From Streptomyces natalensis ATCC 27448 (lineage in GTDB: Bacteria; Actinomycetota; Actinomycetes; Streptomycetales; Streptomycetaceae): DNA of 64,000 nt. The notes under the pieces are model-generated. The model was given only the letters and a program-made list of their open reading frames with translations. It was not told the origin of the DNA and did not search any database. Position numbers and translations under genes: made by a program. Of this stretch, positions 15,719 through 24,669 are shown in pieces (position 1 is the stretch's first letter; each line of letters opens with the position of its first letter). Location: assembly GCF_000935125.1 (NCBI RefSeq), contig NZ_JRKI01000018.1, positions 62,001-126,000 of the forward strand, written 5' to 3'.

Positions 15719-17368
15719 CTAGGCGTTGTACTCGTCGGCGTTCTTCGGCTCCGCGCTCTGGACCATGCCGCTCAGTGCCAGCGAGCGGTTGTCGAAGCGC
15801 TCGACGTCCACGCCGTTCTCCTTCAGCACGCTCAGCGCGGCGGCGTGGACGACCCGCAGCACCGGGGTCGCGGCGCGCAGCGCGTCATCGGCCATGAAGC
15901 GGTGGCGCCAGGGCTTGTCGGCCCACACATGGCGCAGCCCGAACGGCTCGGGGAGGGTGAGCTTGCCGCCGAGGAAGTCCAGCACCGGCGGGAACCAGGT
16001 CAGCGGGGCGCGGGCGGCGAGCCGGACGACCTCGTCGGAGTCGATGAGCGGAAGGGTGATCTTCTTGGTCTCCCAGAACCGGACGGTCTTGGCGACATCC
16101 TTGGTCTTGGGCTCCGGCTTGCTGGTGAACAGGCCGTTGACCGGGCCGAGGGCGTGCCCGGTCACCTCGATGCGCAGCGTCTCGTGCAGCACCGTGACGG
16201 TGATCATCAACGTGAGCACCAACTGGCCGTCCCACAGGACGAACTGCACACCCAGGTAATGGCGGTTGCCGGCACCGAACTGCTGCTCGTTGCAGATCCG
16301 CTCTATCTCGTGGCCGCGGATCTGATACGCGTCGGTGTCCGTACCGTCCGGGCGGGAGACCGCGCCGGCCTTCTCGCCGACCGGCGAGACGATCCAGTGG
16401 CGGACCGACGGCGTCGGGAAGCCGCCGGTGTGCAGCGGGGAGCGCTCCAGCATGCGCAGCCGGTCGTGGATCACCCGTACGACGTCCCAGCTGCGGAACG
16501 GATGGATCTCGACGCCTTCCTGGGCGGGCCGCAGTTCCTCGGCCAGCTGCCAGCTGCCCCAGCGCGTGCCCATGCCGAGTATGCCCTTGGGGCCCGCGTA
16601 GAAGACGACATTGCTGCTCTGCTCGGCGGAGACCTTGGCGAGGTTCTGGCGGAGGGTCTCGGCGGCGGTCTGGTTCGGGTCCTGGGGGACCGCCTCGGGG
16701 ATCTTGGCCGCCACCCCGCCGCCCTCGAGCAGCCCCTGCCAGGCCCCCCGCATCGCCACCGCGGCCTTCTCGCAGATCTGCTTGGCCCACCACCAGCCGA
16801 TGACCGGGGCGACGACCATGGCACGGACGTACAGCGGCCAGAAACCGGACAGCGGCAGCTTGACCATGAAGTACAGCCCGACGACGCCCAGCACGGCCAG
16901 CAGCGCCCCGCCCAGCAGGGAGACGCCCCCGCCGTCCTTGGCGAGCATCTTCTTGAGCTGGAAGCCGCCCAGCCACAGCAGCACCCCGGGCAGGAACAGC
17001 AGCCCGAACAGCACCATGATCACCGACAGTTGGGCGTCGCGCTGCTTGCGCAGCCGGGTGGCCGACAGGCAGTGCTCGACGATGGTCTGCGGCTCGGTGC
17101 CGAAGGACTGGATCAGCGGCTTGCGGCCGCCGCCCAGCATCCGGACCTGGACGGCGCGCGAGAACGCCTCGCCGAGGTTGGGCTCGAACAGCGACAGCTT
17201 CGGCTTCTTGATCCCGGACTTGCCGGAATCGGAGTCGGCCTCGGAGATCTTGGAGAGCTTGCAGTCGCGATAGGCGGCCGAGGCCAGCGCCTGGGTCGCC
17301 GCCGTCTGCCCGGCGCCCCCGGAGACCGGCACCTGCGCCCCCGGACTGAAATCAAAGCCGTCTGCCAC
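15719..17368 (-). CDS. Membrane protein of unknown function, 549 residues
   Basis: A large protein with no recognised family. Residues from about 110 to 195 hold three or four hydrophobic helices (VIMVLFGLLFLPGVLLWLGGF, VSLLGGALLAVLGVVGLYFMV and a further segment near VVAPVIGWWWA), bounded by large soluble regions. The C-terminal half has a regular alpha/beta texture. The GTG at 17368 is preferred for the GGGGGCGG just before it; an ATG at 17392 is also open. It lies 157 bases downstream of the EF-G2 gene on the same strand and converges on the propeller gene. It looks like a conserved streptomycete protein. No signal peptide is evident. Confidence 0.7.
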   Translation of the reverse strand: MADGFDFSPGAQVPVSGGAGQTAATQALASAAYRDCKLSKISEADSDSGKSGIKKPKLSLFEPNLGEAFSRAVQVRMLGGGRKPLIQSFGTEPQTIVEHCLSATRLRKQRDAQLSVIMVLFGLLFLPGVLLWLGGFQLKKMLAKDGGGVSLLGGALLAVLGVVGLYFMVKLPLSGFWPLYVRAMVVAPVIGWWWAKQICEKAAVAMRGAWQGLLEGGGVAAKIPEAVPQDPNQTAAETLRQNLAKVSAEQSSNVVFYAGPKGILGMGTRWGSWQLAEELRPAQEGVEIHPFRSWDVVRVIHDRLRMLERSPLHTGGFPTPSVRHWIVSPVGEKAGAVSRPDGTDTDAYQIRGHEIERICNEQQFGAGNRHYLGVQFVLWDGQLVLTLMITVTVLHETLRIEVTGHALGPVNGLFTSKPEPKTKDVAKTVRFWETKKITLPLIDSDEVVRLAARAPLTWFPPVLDFLGGKLTLPEPFGLRHVWADKPWRHRFMADDALRAATPVLRVVHAAALSVLKENGVDVERFDNRSLALSGMVQSAEPKNADEYNA

Positions 17369-17525
17369 TACCGCCCCCAACGCCGCACGCATCCGATGCT
17401 GCTGGCTCTTCCCGACTACCGCTCACGGCACACCTGTTGAGCCGCCCACCGCATTCAGCGTACCGCCGCCGTCCAGCCCGCAGGGCCCGAGCCGGACAGC
17501 GGCGGACGCCGCCCCTCACACGTCG

Positions 17526-19724
17526 CTAGGCGCCGTTGGCGGCCTCGTCCCGTACCTTCTCCGCGAGCTGCGGCGGCATCGGCTCGTGCCGTGCGTAGCT
17601 GCGGGTGAAGCGGCCGGTGCCGTGCGACAGGGAGCGCAGATCGACGGCGTAGCGGCCGAGTTCGATCTCGGGGACCTCGGCGCGCACGAGGGTACGGCCC
17701 GCCCCGGACTGCTCGGTGCCCACCACGCGGCCGCGCCGCCCGGACAGATCGCTCATCGCCGGGCCGACGAAATCGTCCGGAATCAGCACGCTCACCTCGG
17801 CGACCGGCTCCAGCAGATCGATCCGGGCCGCGGCCGCGGCCTCCCGCAGCGCCAGCGCACCGGACTTCTGGAACGCGGCGTCGGAGGAGTCCACCGAATG
17901 CGCCTTGCCGTCGAGCAGCGTGACCCGGACGTCGACCAGCGGATACCCGGCGGCGACCCCGCGGGCGGCCTGCGCCCGCACGCCCTTTTCCACGGACGGG
18001 ATGAACTGCCGGGGCACCGCGCCGCCCACCACCTTGTCGACGAACTCGATGCCCGAACCGCCCGGCAGCGGCTCGACGCTGATCTCGCAGATCGCGAACT
18101 GGCCGTGCCCGCCGGACTGTTTGACATGGCGTCCGCGGCCGGAGGCCGCCTCACCGAAGGTCTCCCGCAACGCCACCTTGTGCGGCACCGTGTCGACCTG
18201 CACGCCGTAGCGGGAGCGCAGCCGCTCCAGTGCCACATCGACATGCGCCTCGCCCAGACACCACAGCACCATCTGACGGGTGTCGGGATGGTGTTCCAGC
18301 CGCAGCGTCGGATCCTCCGCCACCAGGCGGGACAGCCCCTGCGAGAGCTTGTCGTCGTCGGCCTTGCTGTGCGCCTCGATGGCGACGGGCAGCAGCGGGT
18401 CCGGCATCGTCCAGGGCTCCATCAGGAGCGGCGCGTCCTTGTCGGAGAGGGTGTCGCCGGTCTCGGCGCGGGTCAGCTTGGCCACGCACGCCAGATCGCC
18501 GGCGATCGCCTGCGACAGCGGACGCTGCTGCTTGCCGAAGGGCGCCGACAGCGCGCCGATCCGCTCGTCGACGTCATGGTCCTCGTGCCCGCGGTCCTCC
18601 AGGCCGTGCCCGGAGACATGCACCGTCTCGTCGGGGCGCAGGGTGCCGGAGAAGACCCGTACGAGAGAGACCCGGCCGACGTACGGATCGGAGGCGGTCT
18701 TGACCACCTCGGCCACCAGCGGGCCGTCCGGATCGCAGGCCAGCTCCGGGCAGGCGGAGCCGTCGATGCCGGTCACGGCCGGCGCGGCACGCTCAGCGGG
18801 AGTGGGGAAGCCGCCGGTGATCAGCTCCAGCAGCTCCACGGTGCCCAGGCCCTGCCGGGCGCCGTCGGTGGCCGGCGCCGCGGCCAGTACGGGATGGAAG
18901 GTGCCCCGGGCGACCGCCGTCTCCAGATCCCCGATGAGCGTTTTGACGTCGATCTCCTCGCCGCCCAGATAGCGGTCCATGAGGGTCTCGTCCTCGCTCT
19001 CGGCGATGATCCCCTCGATCAGGCGGTTACGCGCCTGCTCGATCAGCGGCAGCTCCTCCTCGGTCGGCGCGCGCTCGACCCGTTCCCCCGACGAGTGGTC
19101 GAAGACCCGCTGGGACAGCAGCCCGATCAGGCCCGTCACCGGGGCGTGCCCGTCGGCCCCCGGCGTGCCGTACAGCGGCAGATACAGCGGCAGCACCGCA
19201 TCGGGGTCCTCGCCGCCGAAGGTCTCCTGGCACGACCGGATCATCTCGCCGAAGTCGGACCGGGCCGCCTCCAAGTGGGTGATGACCAGCGCCCGCGGCA
19301 TACCGACCGCCGCGCATTCGTCCCAGACCATCCGGGTCGCCCCGGCCACGCCGTCCGCCGCCGAAACGACGAAAAGGGCCGCGTCCGCCGCACGCAGACC
19401 GGCCCGCAGTTCCCCGACGAAATCCGCATACCCGGGGGTGTCCAGCACATTGATCTTGATGCCGCCCCAGTCGACGGGGACCAGGGAGAGCTGTACGGAA
19501 CGCTGCTGGCGGTGCTCGATCTCGTCGTAATCGGAAAGACAGCCGCCGTCCTCGACGCGGCCCGCCCGGTTGACCGCGCCGGATGCCAGCGCCAGGGCCT
19601 CGACCAGGGTGGTCTTCCCCGCGCCGCTGTGGCCGACCAGCACCACGTTTCTCAGGGCGGTGGGCCGGTCGGCCGTGGGTGCCCTTCCGGCGGCTCCCGG
19701 GTGTGTACTCGTCTTCTCGCTCAT
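17526..19724 (-). CDS. Elongation factor G-like GTPase EF-G2
   Basis: A 732-residue translational GTPase with the full EF-G domain order: the G domain to about 290, then domains II, III, IV (with SGGHGQFAICEISVEP) and V. It is the actinobacterial EF-G2 type and not the main FusA. G1 (GHSGAGKTT, 31-39) and G3 (DTPGY, 95-99) are intact. G2 lacks the usual RGIT and reads HRQQRSV (71-77). The G4 position holds THLE (149-152) where NKxD is expected, so guanine recognition may be altered. The paralogue's role is unsettled; ribosome rescue or stress translation have been proposed for relatives. GGAGG precedes the ATG at 19724. Confidence 0.9.
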   Translation of the reverse strand: MSEKTSTHPGAAGRAPTADRPTALRNVVLVGHSGAGKTTLVEALALASGAVNRAGRVEDGGCLSDYDEIEHRQQRSVQLSLVPVDWGGIKINVLDTPGYADFVGELRAGLRAADAALFVVSAADGVAGATRMVWDECAAVGMPRALVITHLEAARSDFGEMIRSCQETFGGEDPDAVLPLYLPLYGTPGADGHAPVTGLIGLLSQRVFDHSSGERVERAPTEEELPLIEQARNRLIEGIIAESEDETLMDRYLGGEEIDVKTLIGDLETAVARGTFHPVLAAAPATDGARQGLGTVELLELITGGFPTPAERAAPAVTGIDGSACPELACDPDGPLVAEVVKTASDPYVGRVSLVRVFSGTLRPDETVHVSGHGLEDRGHEDHDVDERIGALSAPFGKQQRPLSQAIAGDLACVAKLTRAETGDTLSDKDAPLLMEPWTMPDPLLPVAIEAHSKADDDKLSQGLSRLVAEDPTLRLEHHPDTRQMVLWCLGEAHVDVALERLRSRYGVQVDTVPHKVALRETFGEAASGRGRHVKQSGGHGQFAICEISVEPLPGGSGIEFVDKVVGGAVPRQFIPSVEKGVRAQAARGVAAGYPLVDVRVTLLDGKAHSVDSSDAAFQKSGALALREAAAAARIDLLEPVAEVSVLIPDDFVGPAMSDLSGRRGRVVGTEQSGAGRTLVRAEVPEIELGRYAVDLRSLSHGTGRFTRSYARHEPMPPQLAEKVRDEAANGA

Positions 19725-19987
19725 GTGTCTCGCCTCCAGGTCGACACTTTGCGGTGATTCGAGCTTTCCACCGCGGTCACCATGCGTCCATACAGGGCGC
19801 GGCCCCCGATCGGGCGGCCTGGCGCGATCCCGCCCCCGCGGACGCCCCGCGGCGCGCGCCCCGGCCCGTGCGCCGTGCGTGGCACCCGACGCCGCGGTGC
19901 GTTCGCGGTGGCCCGTGGCCGCCTGGCTACGATGGGCCCGCCGGTGGCCCCTTGACCGCGCGGCCCGTATCGACCTCCGGGAAGGCC

Positions 19988-20647
19988 ATGCTGAACAAGT
20001 ACGCGCGTGCTTTCTTCACGCGTGTTCTCACACCGTTCGCCGCCCTGCTCATCCGCCTCGGGGTCAGCCCGGACGCGGTCACCCTCGTCGGGACCGGTGG
20101 TGTGGTGGCCGGGGCCCTGATCTTCTACCCGCAGGGCGAGTTCTTCTGGGGCACGGTCGTCATCACCCTGTTCGTCTTCTCCGACCTGGTCGACGGCAAC
20201 ATGGCGCGCCAGCTGGGCCGCTCCAGCCGCTGGGGCGCCTTCCTCGACTCCACCCTCGACCGGGTCGCCGACTCGGCGATCTTCGGCGGGCTGGCCCTGT
20301 GGTACGCCGGGGGCGGCAACGACCTGGTGCTCTGCGCCATCGCCATCTTCTGCCTGGCCAGCGGGCAGGTGGTCTCGTACACCAAGGCCCGCGGCGAGGC
20401 CATCGGCCTGCCGGTGAACGTCAACGGCCTGGTCGAACGCGCCGAGCGCCTGGTGATCTCGCTGGTCGCCTGCGGCCTCTCCGGTCTGCACGCCTTCGGC
20501 GTGCCCGGCGTCGAGGTCCTGCTGCCGATCGCGCTGTGGATCGTCGCCGTCGGCAGTGCCGTCACCCTCGGTCAGCGCGTGGTGACGGTACGCCGCGAAT
20601 CGGCCGAGGCGGACGCCGCCGTCACCCAAGGGGGAAACACCGCATGA
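19988..20647 (+). CDS. pgsA: Phosphatidylinositol phosphate synthase (CDP-alcohol phosphotransferase)
   Basis: Transfers the phosphatidyl group from CDP-diacylglycerol to inositol phosphate, the first step of PI and PIM synthesis in actinobacteria. The 219-residue integral membrane enzyme has about six helices and the full CDP-alcohol motif D-x2-DG-x2-AR-x8-G-x3-D-x3-D, seen as DLVDGNMARQ...GAFLDSTLD (about 70-95). GGGAAGG before the ATG at 19988 is a good ribosome binding site. It overlaps patA by four bases and leads a three-gene PIM operon. That context favours PI phosphate synthase over phosphatidylglycerol phosphate synthase. Confidence 0.9.
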   Translation: MLNKYARAFFTRVLTPFAALLIRLGVSPDAVTLVGTGGVVAGALIFYPQGEFFWGTVVITLFVFSDLVDGNMARQLGRSSRWGAFLDSTLDRVADSAIFGGLALWYAGGGNDLVLCAIAIFCLASGQVVSYTKARGEAIGLPVNVNGLVERAERLVISLVACGLSGLHAFGVPGVEVLLPIALWIVAVGSAVTLGQRVVTVRRESAEADAAVTQGGNTA

Positions 20648-21606
20648 CGTCACGCAAGGGCCTCCTGCCGGGGATCAACGCCGACTGGCTCAGCGACACG
20701 CTGTACGCCCTGGGCTGGAGCACCGTCAAGAAGCTGCCCGAATCAGCCGCCGTCCTCCTGGGCCGGCAGATCGCCGACCTCACCTGGAAGCGCCGCGGCA
20801 AGGGCATCCAGCGCCTGGAGGCGAACCTCGCCCGGGTGGTTCCGGACGCCTCTCCCGAGCGCCTGGCCGAGCTCTCCCGCGCCGGTATGCGGTCGTACAT
20901 GCGCTACTGGATGGAGTCCTTCCGACTGCCGGCGTGGAGCAAGGAGCGGATAAGGAACGGCTTCGACCCCGAGGACGTGCACCACCTCACCGACGGCCTG
21001 GCGAGCGACCGCGGCGTCATCCTCGCGCTGCCCCATATGGGCAACTACGACCTCGCCGGTGTCTGGGTCACCACCAAGCTCAACACCCCCTTCACCACCG
21101 TCGCCCAGCGCCTCGAACCGGCGAGCGTGTACGACCGCTTCGTCGCCTACCGCGAGGGCCTGGGCATGGAGGTCCTGCCGCACACCGGCGGCGCCGCCTT
21201 CGGCACCCTCGCCCGGCGCCTGCGGGCCGGCGGCCTGGTCTGCCTGGTCGCCGACCGCGATCTGTCCAGCTCCGGAATCCCGGTCACGTTCTTCGGCGAG
21301 GAGACCAAAATGCCCGCCGGGCCCGCGATGCTCGCCCTCCAGACCGGGGCGATGCTGCTGCCCGTCACCCTCTGGTACGACGACGGCCCCGTCATGCGCG
21401 GCCGCGTCCACCCGGAGATCGAGGTGCCCCAGGCCGGCACCCGCACCGAGAAGGCGGCCCGGATGACCCAGTCGCTCGCCGACGTCTTCGCCTCCGGCAT
21501 CGCCGACCACCCCGAGGACTGGCACATGCTCCAGCGCCTGTGGCTCGCCGACCTCGAACCACGCGCCCCCGAAGTGCGCGCCACCGGAACGGAGACCGCG
21601 GCGTGA
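20644..21606 (+). CDS. patA: Phosphatidylinositol mannoside acyltransferase
   Basis: Adds an acyl chain to the mannose of PIM at the inner face of the membrane. The 320-residue protein belongs to the HtrB/LpxL-type lysophospholipid acyltransferases; the catalytic H-x4-D motif is HMGNYD, inside ALPHMGNYDLAGVW (near residue 128). DRDLSSSGIPVTFFGE is the second conserved block. ATGA overlaps join it to pgsA upstream and, through GTGA, to pimA downstream, so the three are probably translated from one message. The name is by homology and neighbourhood. Confidence 0.88.
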   Translation: MTSRKGLLPGINADWLSDTLYALGWSTVKKLPESAAVLLGRQIADLTWKRRGKGIQRLEANLARVVPDASPERLAELSRAGMRSYMRYWMESFRLPAWSKERIRNGFDPEDVHHLTDGLASDRGVILALPHMGNYDLAGVWVTTKLNTPFTTVAQRLEPASVYDRFVAYREGLGMEVLPHTGGAAFGTLARRLRAGGLVCLVADRDLSSSGIPVTFFGEETKMPAGPAMLALQTGAMLLPVTLWYDDGPVMRGRVHPEIEVPQAGTRTEKAARMTQSLADVFASGIADHPEDWHMLQRLWLADLEPRAPEVRATGTETAA

Positions 21607-22808
21607 AGATCGGCATCGTCTGCCCCTACGCCTGGGACGTCCCCGGCGGCGTCCAGTTCCACATCCGTGACCTGGCCGAACACCTCATCGCCCTGGGCCA
21701 CGAGGTCTCCGTCCTGGCGCCCTCCGACGACGAGACCCCGCTGCCCCCCTACGTCGTCTCCGCCGGCCGCGCCGTCCCCGTCCCCTACAACGGCTCCGTC
21801 GCCCGCCTCAACTTCGGCTTCCTGTCCGCCGCCCGGGTCCGCCGCTGGCTCCAGAACGGCGCCTTCGACGTCATCCACATCCACGAACCGGCCTCCCCTT
21901 CGCTCGGCCTGCTCTCCTGCTGGGCGGCCCAGGGCCCCATCGTGGCCACCTTCCACACCTCCAACCCCCGCTCCCGGGCCATGATCGCCGCGTACCCGAT
22001 CCTCCAGCCCGCCCTGGAGAAGATCAGCGCCCGCATCGCGGTCAGCGAATACGCCCGCCGCACCCTCGTCGAACACCTGGGCGGCGACGCGGTGGTCATC
22101 CCCAACGGCGTCGACGTCGACTTCTTCGCCCGCGCCGAGCCCAAGCCTGAATGGCAATCGGAAGGGGCGCGAAGCTCCGGCAAGGGCGGTGGTGGGCGAC
22201 GGGCGGGCACCATCGGCTTCATCGGGCGGATCGACGAGCCCCGCAAGGGCCTGCCCGTCCTGATGAAGGCGCTGCCCGCGATCCTCGCCGAGGTGCCGGA
22301 CGCCCGCCTCCTGGTGGCGGGCCGCGGCGACGAGGACGAGGCGGTCGCCCAGCTGCCGCCCGACCTGCGTTCCCACGTCGAATTCCTCGGCATGGTCTCC
22401 GACGAGGACAAGGCCCGCCTGCTGCGCAGCGTCGACCTGTACATCGCGCCCAACACCGGCGGCGAATCCTTCGGCATCATCCTCGTCGAGGCCCTGTCCG
22501 CCGGGGCCCCCGTCCTGGCCAGCGACCTCGACGCCTTCGCCCAGGTCCTCGACCAGGGCGAGGCCGGCGAACTCTTCACCAACGAGGACGCCGACGCCCT
22601 CGCCGCCACCGCCGTACGCCTCCTGCGCGACCCGCAGCGGCTGGCCGAACTCCGCGACCGCGGCGCCAAGCACGTACGCCGCTTCGACTGGTCGACGGTC
22701 GGCGCCGACATCCTCGCGGTCTACGAGACGGTCGCCGCGGGCGCGGCCTCGGTGGCGACGGACGAACGGGTGGGGCTGCGCGCACGGTGGGGACTGGCCA
22801 GGGACTGA
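21603..22808 (+). CDS. pimA: Phosphatidylinositol alpha-mannosyltransferase
   Basis: GT4-family enzyme that transfers mannose from GDP-mannose to phosphatidylinositol. The 401-residue protein starts MKIGIVCPYAWDVPGGVQFH, the PimA-type N-terminus. H118 (FHTS) matches the active-site histidine known in mycobacterial PimA, and ESFGIILVEA carries the E-x7-E motif. Residues about 185-202 (22155-22208) form a Ser/Gly/Arg-rich insert just before the second Rossmann domain (TIGFIGRIDEPRKG), in the interdomain linker. The GTG overlaps the patA stop by four bases. It is the last gene of the operon. Confidence 0.92.
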   Translation: MKIGIVCPYAWDVPGGVQFHIRDLAEHLIALGHEVSVLAPSDDETPLPPYVVSAGRAVPVPYNGSVARLNFGFLSAARVRRWLQNGAFDVIHIHEPASPSLGLLSCWAAQGPIVATFHTSNPRSRAMIAAYPILQPALEKISARIAVSEYARRTLVEHLGGDAVVIPNGVDVDFFARAEPKPEWQSEGARSSGKGGGGRRAGTIGFIGRIDEPRKGLPVLMKALPAILAEVPDARLLVAGRGDEDEAVAQLPPDLRSHVEFLGMVSDEDKARLLRSVDLYIAPNTGGESFGIILVEALSAGAPVLASDLDAFAQVLDQGEAGELFTNEDADALAATAVRLLRDPQRLAELRDRGAKHVRRFDWSTVGADILAVYETVAAGAASVATDERVGLRARWGLARD

Positions 22809-22895
22809 GACGGGGCCCGGCCGCCCGGCACCATGGGCGGCCGCGGCACCGTACGCGGCCCCCGGCACAGCGGCGTTCGGCCGGGTAACGCTCCT

Positions 22896-22949
22896 AGGGC
22901 CCTTCTGACGGATCTCCGCGGCGTCGCGGAGATCCATCAGAAGGGCCCT
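22896..22949. repeat. 54-base palindrome, 25-bp arms
   Basis: Arms 22896-22920 and 22925-22949 around GCGT match at 24 of 25 positions. The single mismatch is C/A as + strand RNA but a G-U wobble as - strand RNA. Seven-base direct repeats GGTAACG flank it (22884-22890 and 22956-22962). It may be a terminator for pimA or a dispersed palindromic element. Confidence 0.85.
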
Positions 22950-22957
22950 GGCCCAGG

Positions 22958-22963
22958 TAACGT
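22958..22963 (+). promoter_or_regulatory. -10 hexamer of a likely leaderless promoter
   Basis: TAACGT lies 8 bases before the GTG at 22972 and there is no ribosome binding site. It overlaps the direct repeat that flanks the palindrome. Confidence 0.45.
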
Positions 22964-22971
22964 CGCTCGCC

Positions 22972-23517
22972 GTGACCACCCTGATCTGGATCGCCGTCGC
23001 GATCGTCCTCATCGGCGTCTATCTGAGCTGGACCGCCGGCCGCCTCGACCGTCTGCACGTGCGCATCGACGCCGCGAAGGCCGCCCTCGACGCCCAGCTG
23101 CTGCGCCGCGCCTCGGTCGCCCAGGAGGTGGGGACCTCCGGCGTCCTCGACCCCGCCGCCTCCATCGTTCTCTACCAGGCCGCCCACGAAGCCCGGCAGG
23201 CCGAGGACGACCACCGCGAGGTCGCCGAGAGCGAGCTCAGCCAGGCACTGCGCGCGATCCTCGCGGACGAGGCCCAGCTGACGGCCGTACGGGAGGCACC
23301 CGGCGGCGAGCAGACGGTCGCCGAACTCACCGCGGCCGTACGCCGGGTCCCGATGGCCCGCCGCTTCCACAACGACGCCGTACGCGCCGCCCGCGCCGTC
23401 CGCCGCCACCGGCTCGTGCGCTACCTCCGCCTCGCCGGCCACGCCCCGTTCCCGCTGGCCTTCGAAATGGACGACGAACCCCCGGCGATCCTGGACGACC
23501 GGTCCGCCGGCGCCTGA
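22972..23517 (+). CDS. LemA-like single-pass membrane protein
   Basis: A 181-residue protein with an N-terminal transmembrane helix (about 4-20, LIWIAVAIVLIGVYLSW) and then a long helical region rich in Ala, Arg and Glu. The stretch RLDRLHVRIDAAKAALDAQLLRRASVAQEV resembles the first helix of LemA-family proteins. The C-terminal part ends in a short acidic tail. Function is unknown. It stands alone, with a probable leaderless start at 22972, directly after the large palindrome that closes the PIM operon. Confidence 0.65.
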   Translation: MTTLIWIAVAIVLIGVYLSWTAGRLDRLHVRIDAAKAALDAQLLRRASVAQEVGTSGVLDPAASIVLYQAAHEARQAEDDHREVAESELSQALRAILADEAQLTAVREAPGGEQTVAELTAAVRRVPMARRFHNDAVRAARAVRRHRLVRYLRLAGHAPFPLAFEMDDEPPAILDDRSAGA

Positions 23518-23653
23518 CAATGGGAACCCGAGGACGCCACCGCCCTGCGAAACGCCGGCCCTCAGCAGCTCCCCACGGCTCCCGGCCACCCCACTCCAAG
23601 CCGTAACGAGCCACCCACCTTGAATTGGCCCTTTCCTTAGCCGCCACGCAAAC

Positions 23654-23678
23654 GGTTGTGTGGTCCGCACGCACAACC
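23654..23678. promoter_or_regulatory. Imperfect inverted repeat upstream of pdxS
   Basis: GGTTGTGTG (23654-23662) and CGCACAACC (23670-23678) match at 8 of 9 positions around a 7-base spacer, 23 bases before the pdxS start. It is a candidate operator, perhaps for a PdxR/MocR-type regulator, but no such gene is adjacent. Confidence 0.4.
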
Positions 23679-23701
23679 ACCCGTAATGAGTGAGGTCAAC
23701 C

Positions 23702-24613
23702 GTGTCCAGCACGCCCACCACGCCCCAGAACCCCGAGACCGGAACGGCACGCGTCAAGCGCGGTATGGCCGAGCAGCTCAAGGGCGGCGTGATCATGGAC
23801 GTCGTCACGCCGGAAGAAGCCAAGATCGCCGAGGACGCCGGCGCGGTCGCCGTCATGGCCCTGGAGCGGGTCCCCGCCGACATCCGCAAGGACGGCGGCG
23901 TGGCCCGTATGTCGGACCCCGACATGATCGACGGCATCATCGACGCCGTCTCCATCCCCGTCATGGCCAAATCCCGCATCGGCCACTTCGTCGAGGCCCA
24001 GGTCCTCCAGTCCCTCGGCGTCGACTACATCGACGAGTCCGAGGTCCTCACCCCGGCCGACGAGGTCAACCACTCCGACAAGTGGGCCTTCACCACCCCC
24101 TTCGTCTGTGGTGCGACCAACCTCGGCGAGGCCCTGCGCCGGATCGCCGAGGGCGCCGCCATGATCCGCTCCAAGGGCGAGGCCGGCACCGGCAACGTCG
24201 TCGAGGCGGTCCGCCACCTGCGCCAGATCAAGGGCGAGATCGCCAAGCTGCGCGGCTGCGACAACAACGAGCTCTACGCCGCCGCCAAGGAGCTGCGCGC
24301 CCCCTTCGAGCTGGTCAAGGAGGTCGCCGAGCTCGGCAAGCTGCCGGTCGTGCTGTTCTCCGCCGGCGGTGTGGCCACCCCGGCCGACGCCGCGCTGATG
24401 CGCCAGCTCGGCGCCGAGGGCGTCTTCGTCGGCTCCGGCATCTTCAAGTCCGGCGACCCCGCCAAGCGCGCCGCCGCCATCGTCAAGGCCACCACCTTCT
24501 ACGACGACCCCAAGGTCATCGCGGATGTCTCCCGCAACCTGGGCGAGGCCATGGTCGGCATCAACTGCGACACCCTCCCCGAGGCCGAGCGCTACGCCAA
24601 CCGCGGCTGGTAA
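23702..24613 (+). CDS. pdxS: Pyridoxal 5'-phosphate synthase subunit PdxS
   Basis: TIM-barrel synthase that makes pyridoxal phosphate from ribose 5-phosphate, glyceraldehyde 3-phosphate and ammonia supplied by PdxT. The 303-residue sequence is highly conserved: [22 protein letters not shown], the lysine loops in [11 protein letters not shown] and [11 protein letters not shown], and [16 protein letters not shown]. The GTG at 23702 has GAGG seven bases upstream; a GTG at 23690 is less likely. It is 56 bases before pdxT, and the two subunits assemble into the 12+12 complex typical of this pathway. Confidence 0.97.
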   Translation: MSSTPTTPQNPETGTARVKRGMAEQLKGGVIMDVVTPEEAKIAEDAGAVAVMALERVPADIRKDGGVARMSDPDMIDGIIDAVSIPVMAKSRIGHFVEAQVLQSLGVDYIDESEVLTPADEVNHSDKWAFTTPFVCGATNLGEALRRIAEGAAMIRSKGEAGTGNVVEAVRHLRQIKGEIAKLRGCDNNELYAAAKELRAPFELVKEVAELGKLPVVLFSAGGVATPADAALMRQLGAEGVFVGSGIFKSGDPAKRAAAIVKATTFYDDPKVIADVSRNLGEAMVGINCDTLPEAERYANRGW

Positions 24614-24669
24614 AGCGCGCGCACGGAACGCCGGAACGCAAACGCAGGAACAAGGACGTAAGAACGCAG

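Noticed and set aside
23518..23701. A pyridoxal or thiamin riboswitch upstream of pdxS
   Set aside because: The 184-base region has an inverted repeat of nine bases but no known aptamer core. It is more likely a protein operator, if anything.
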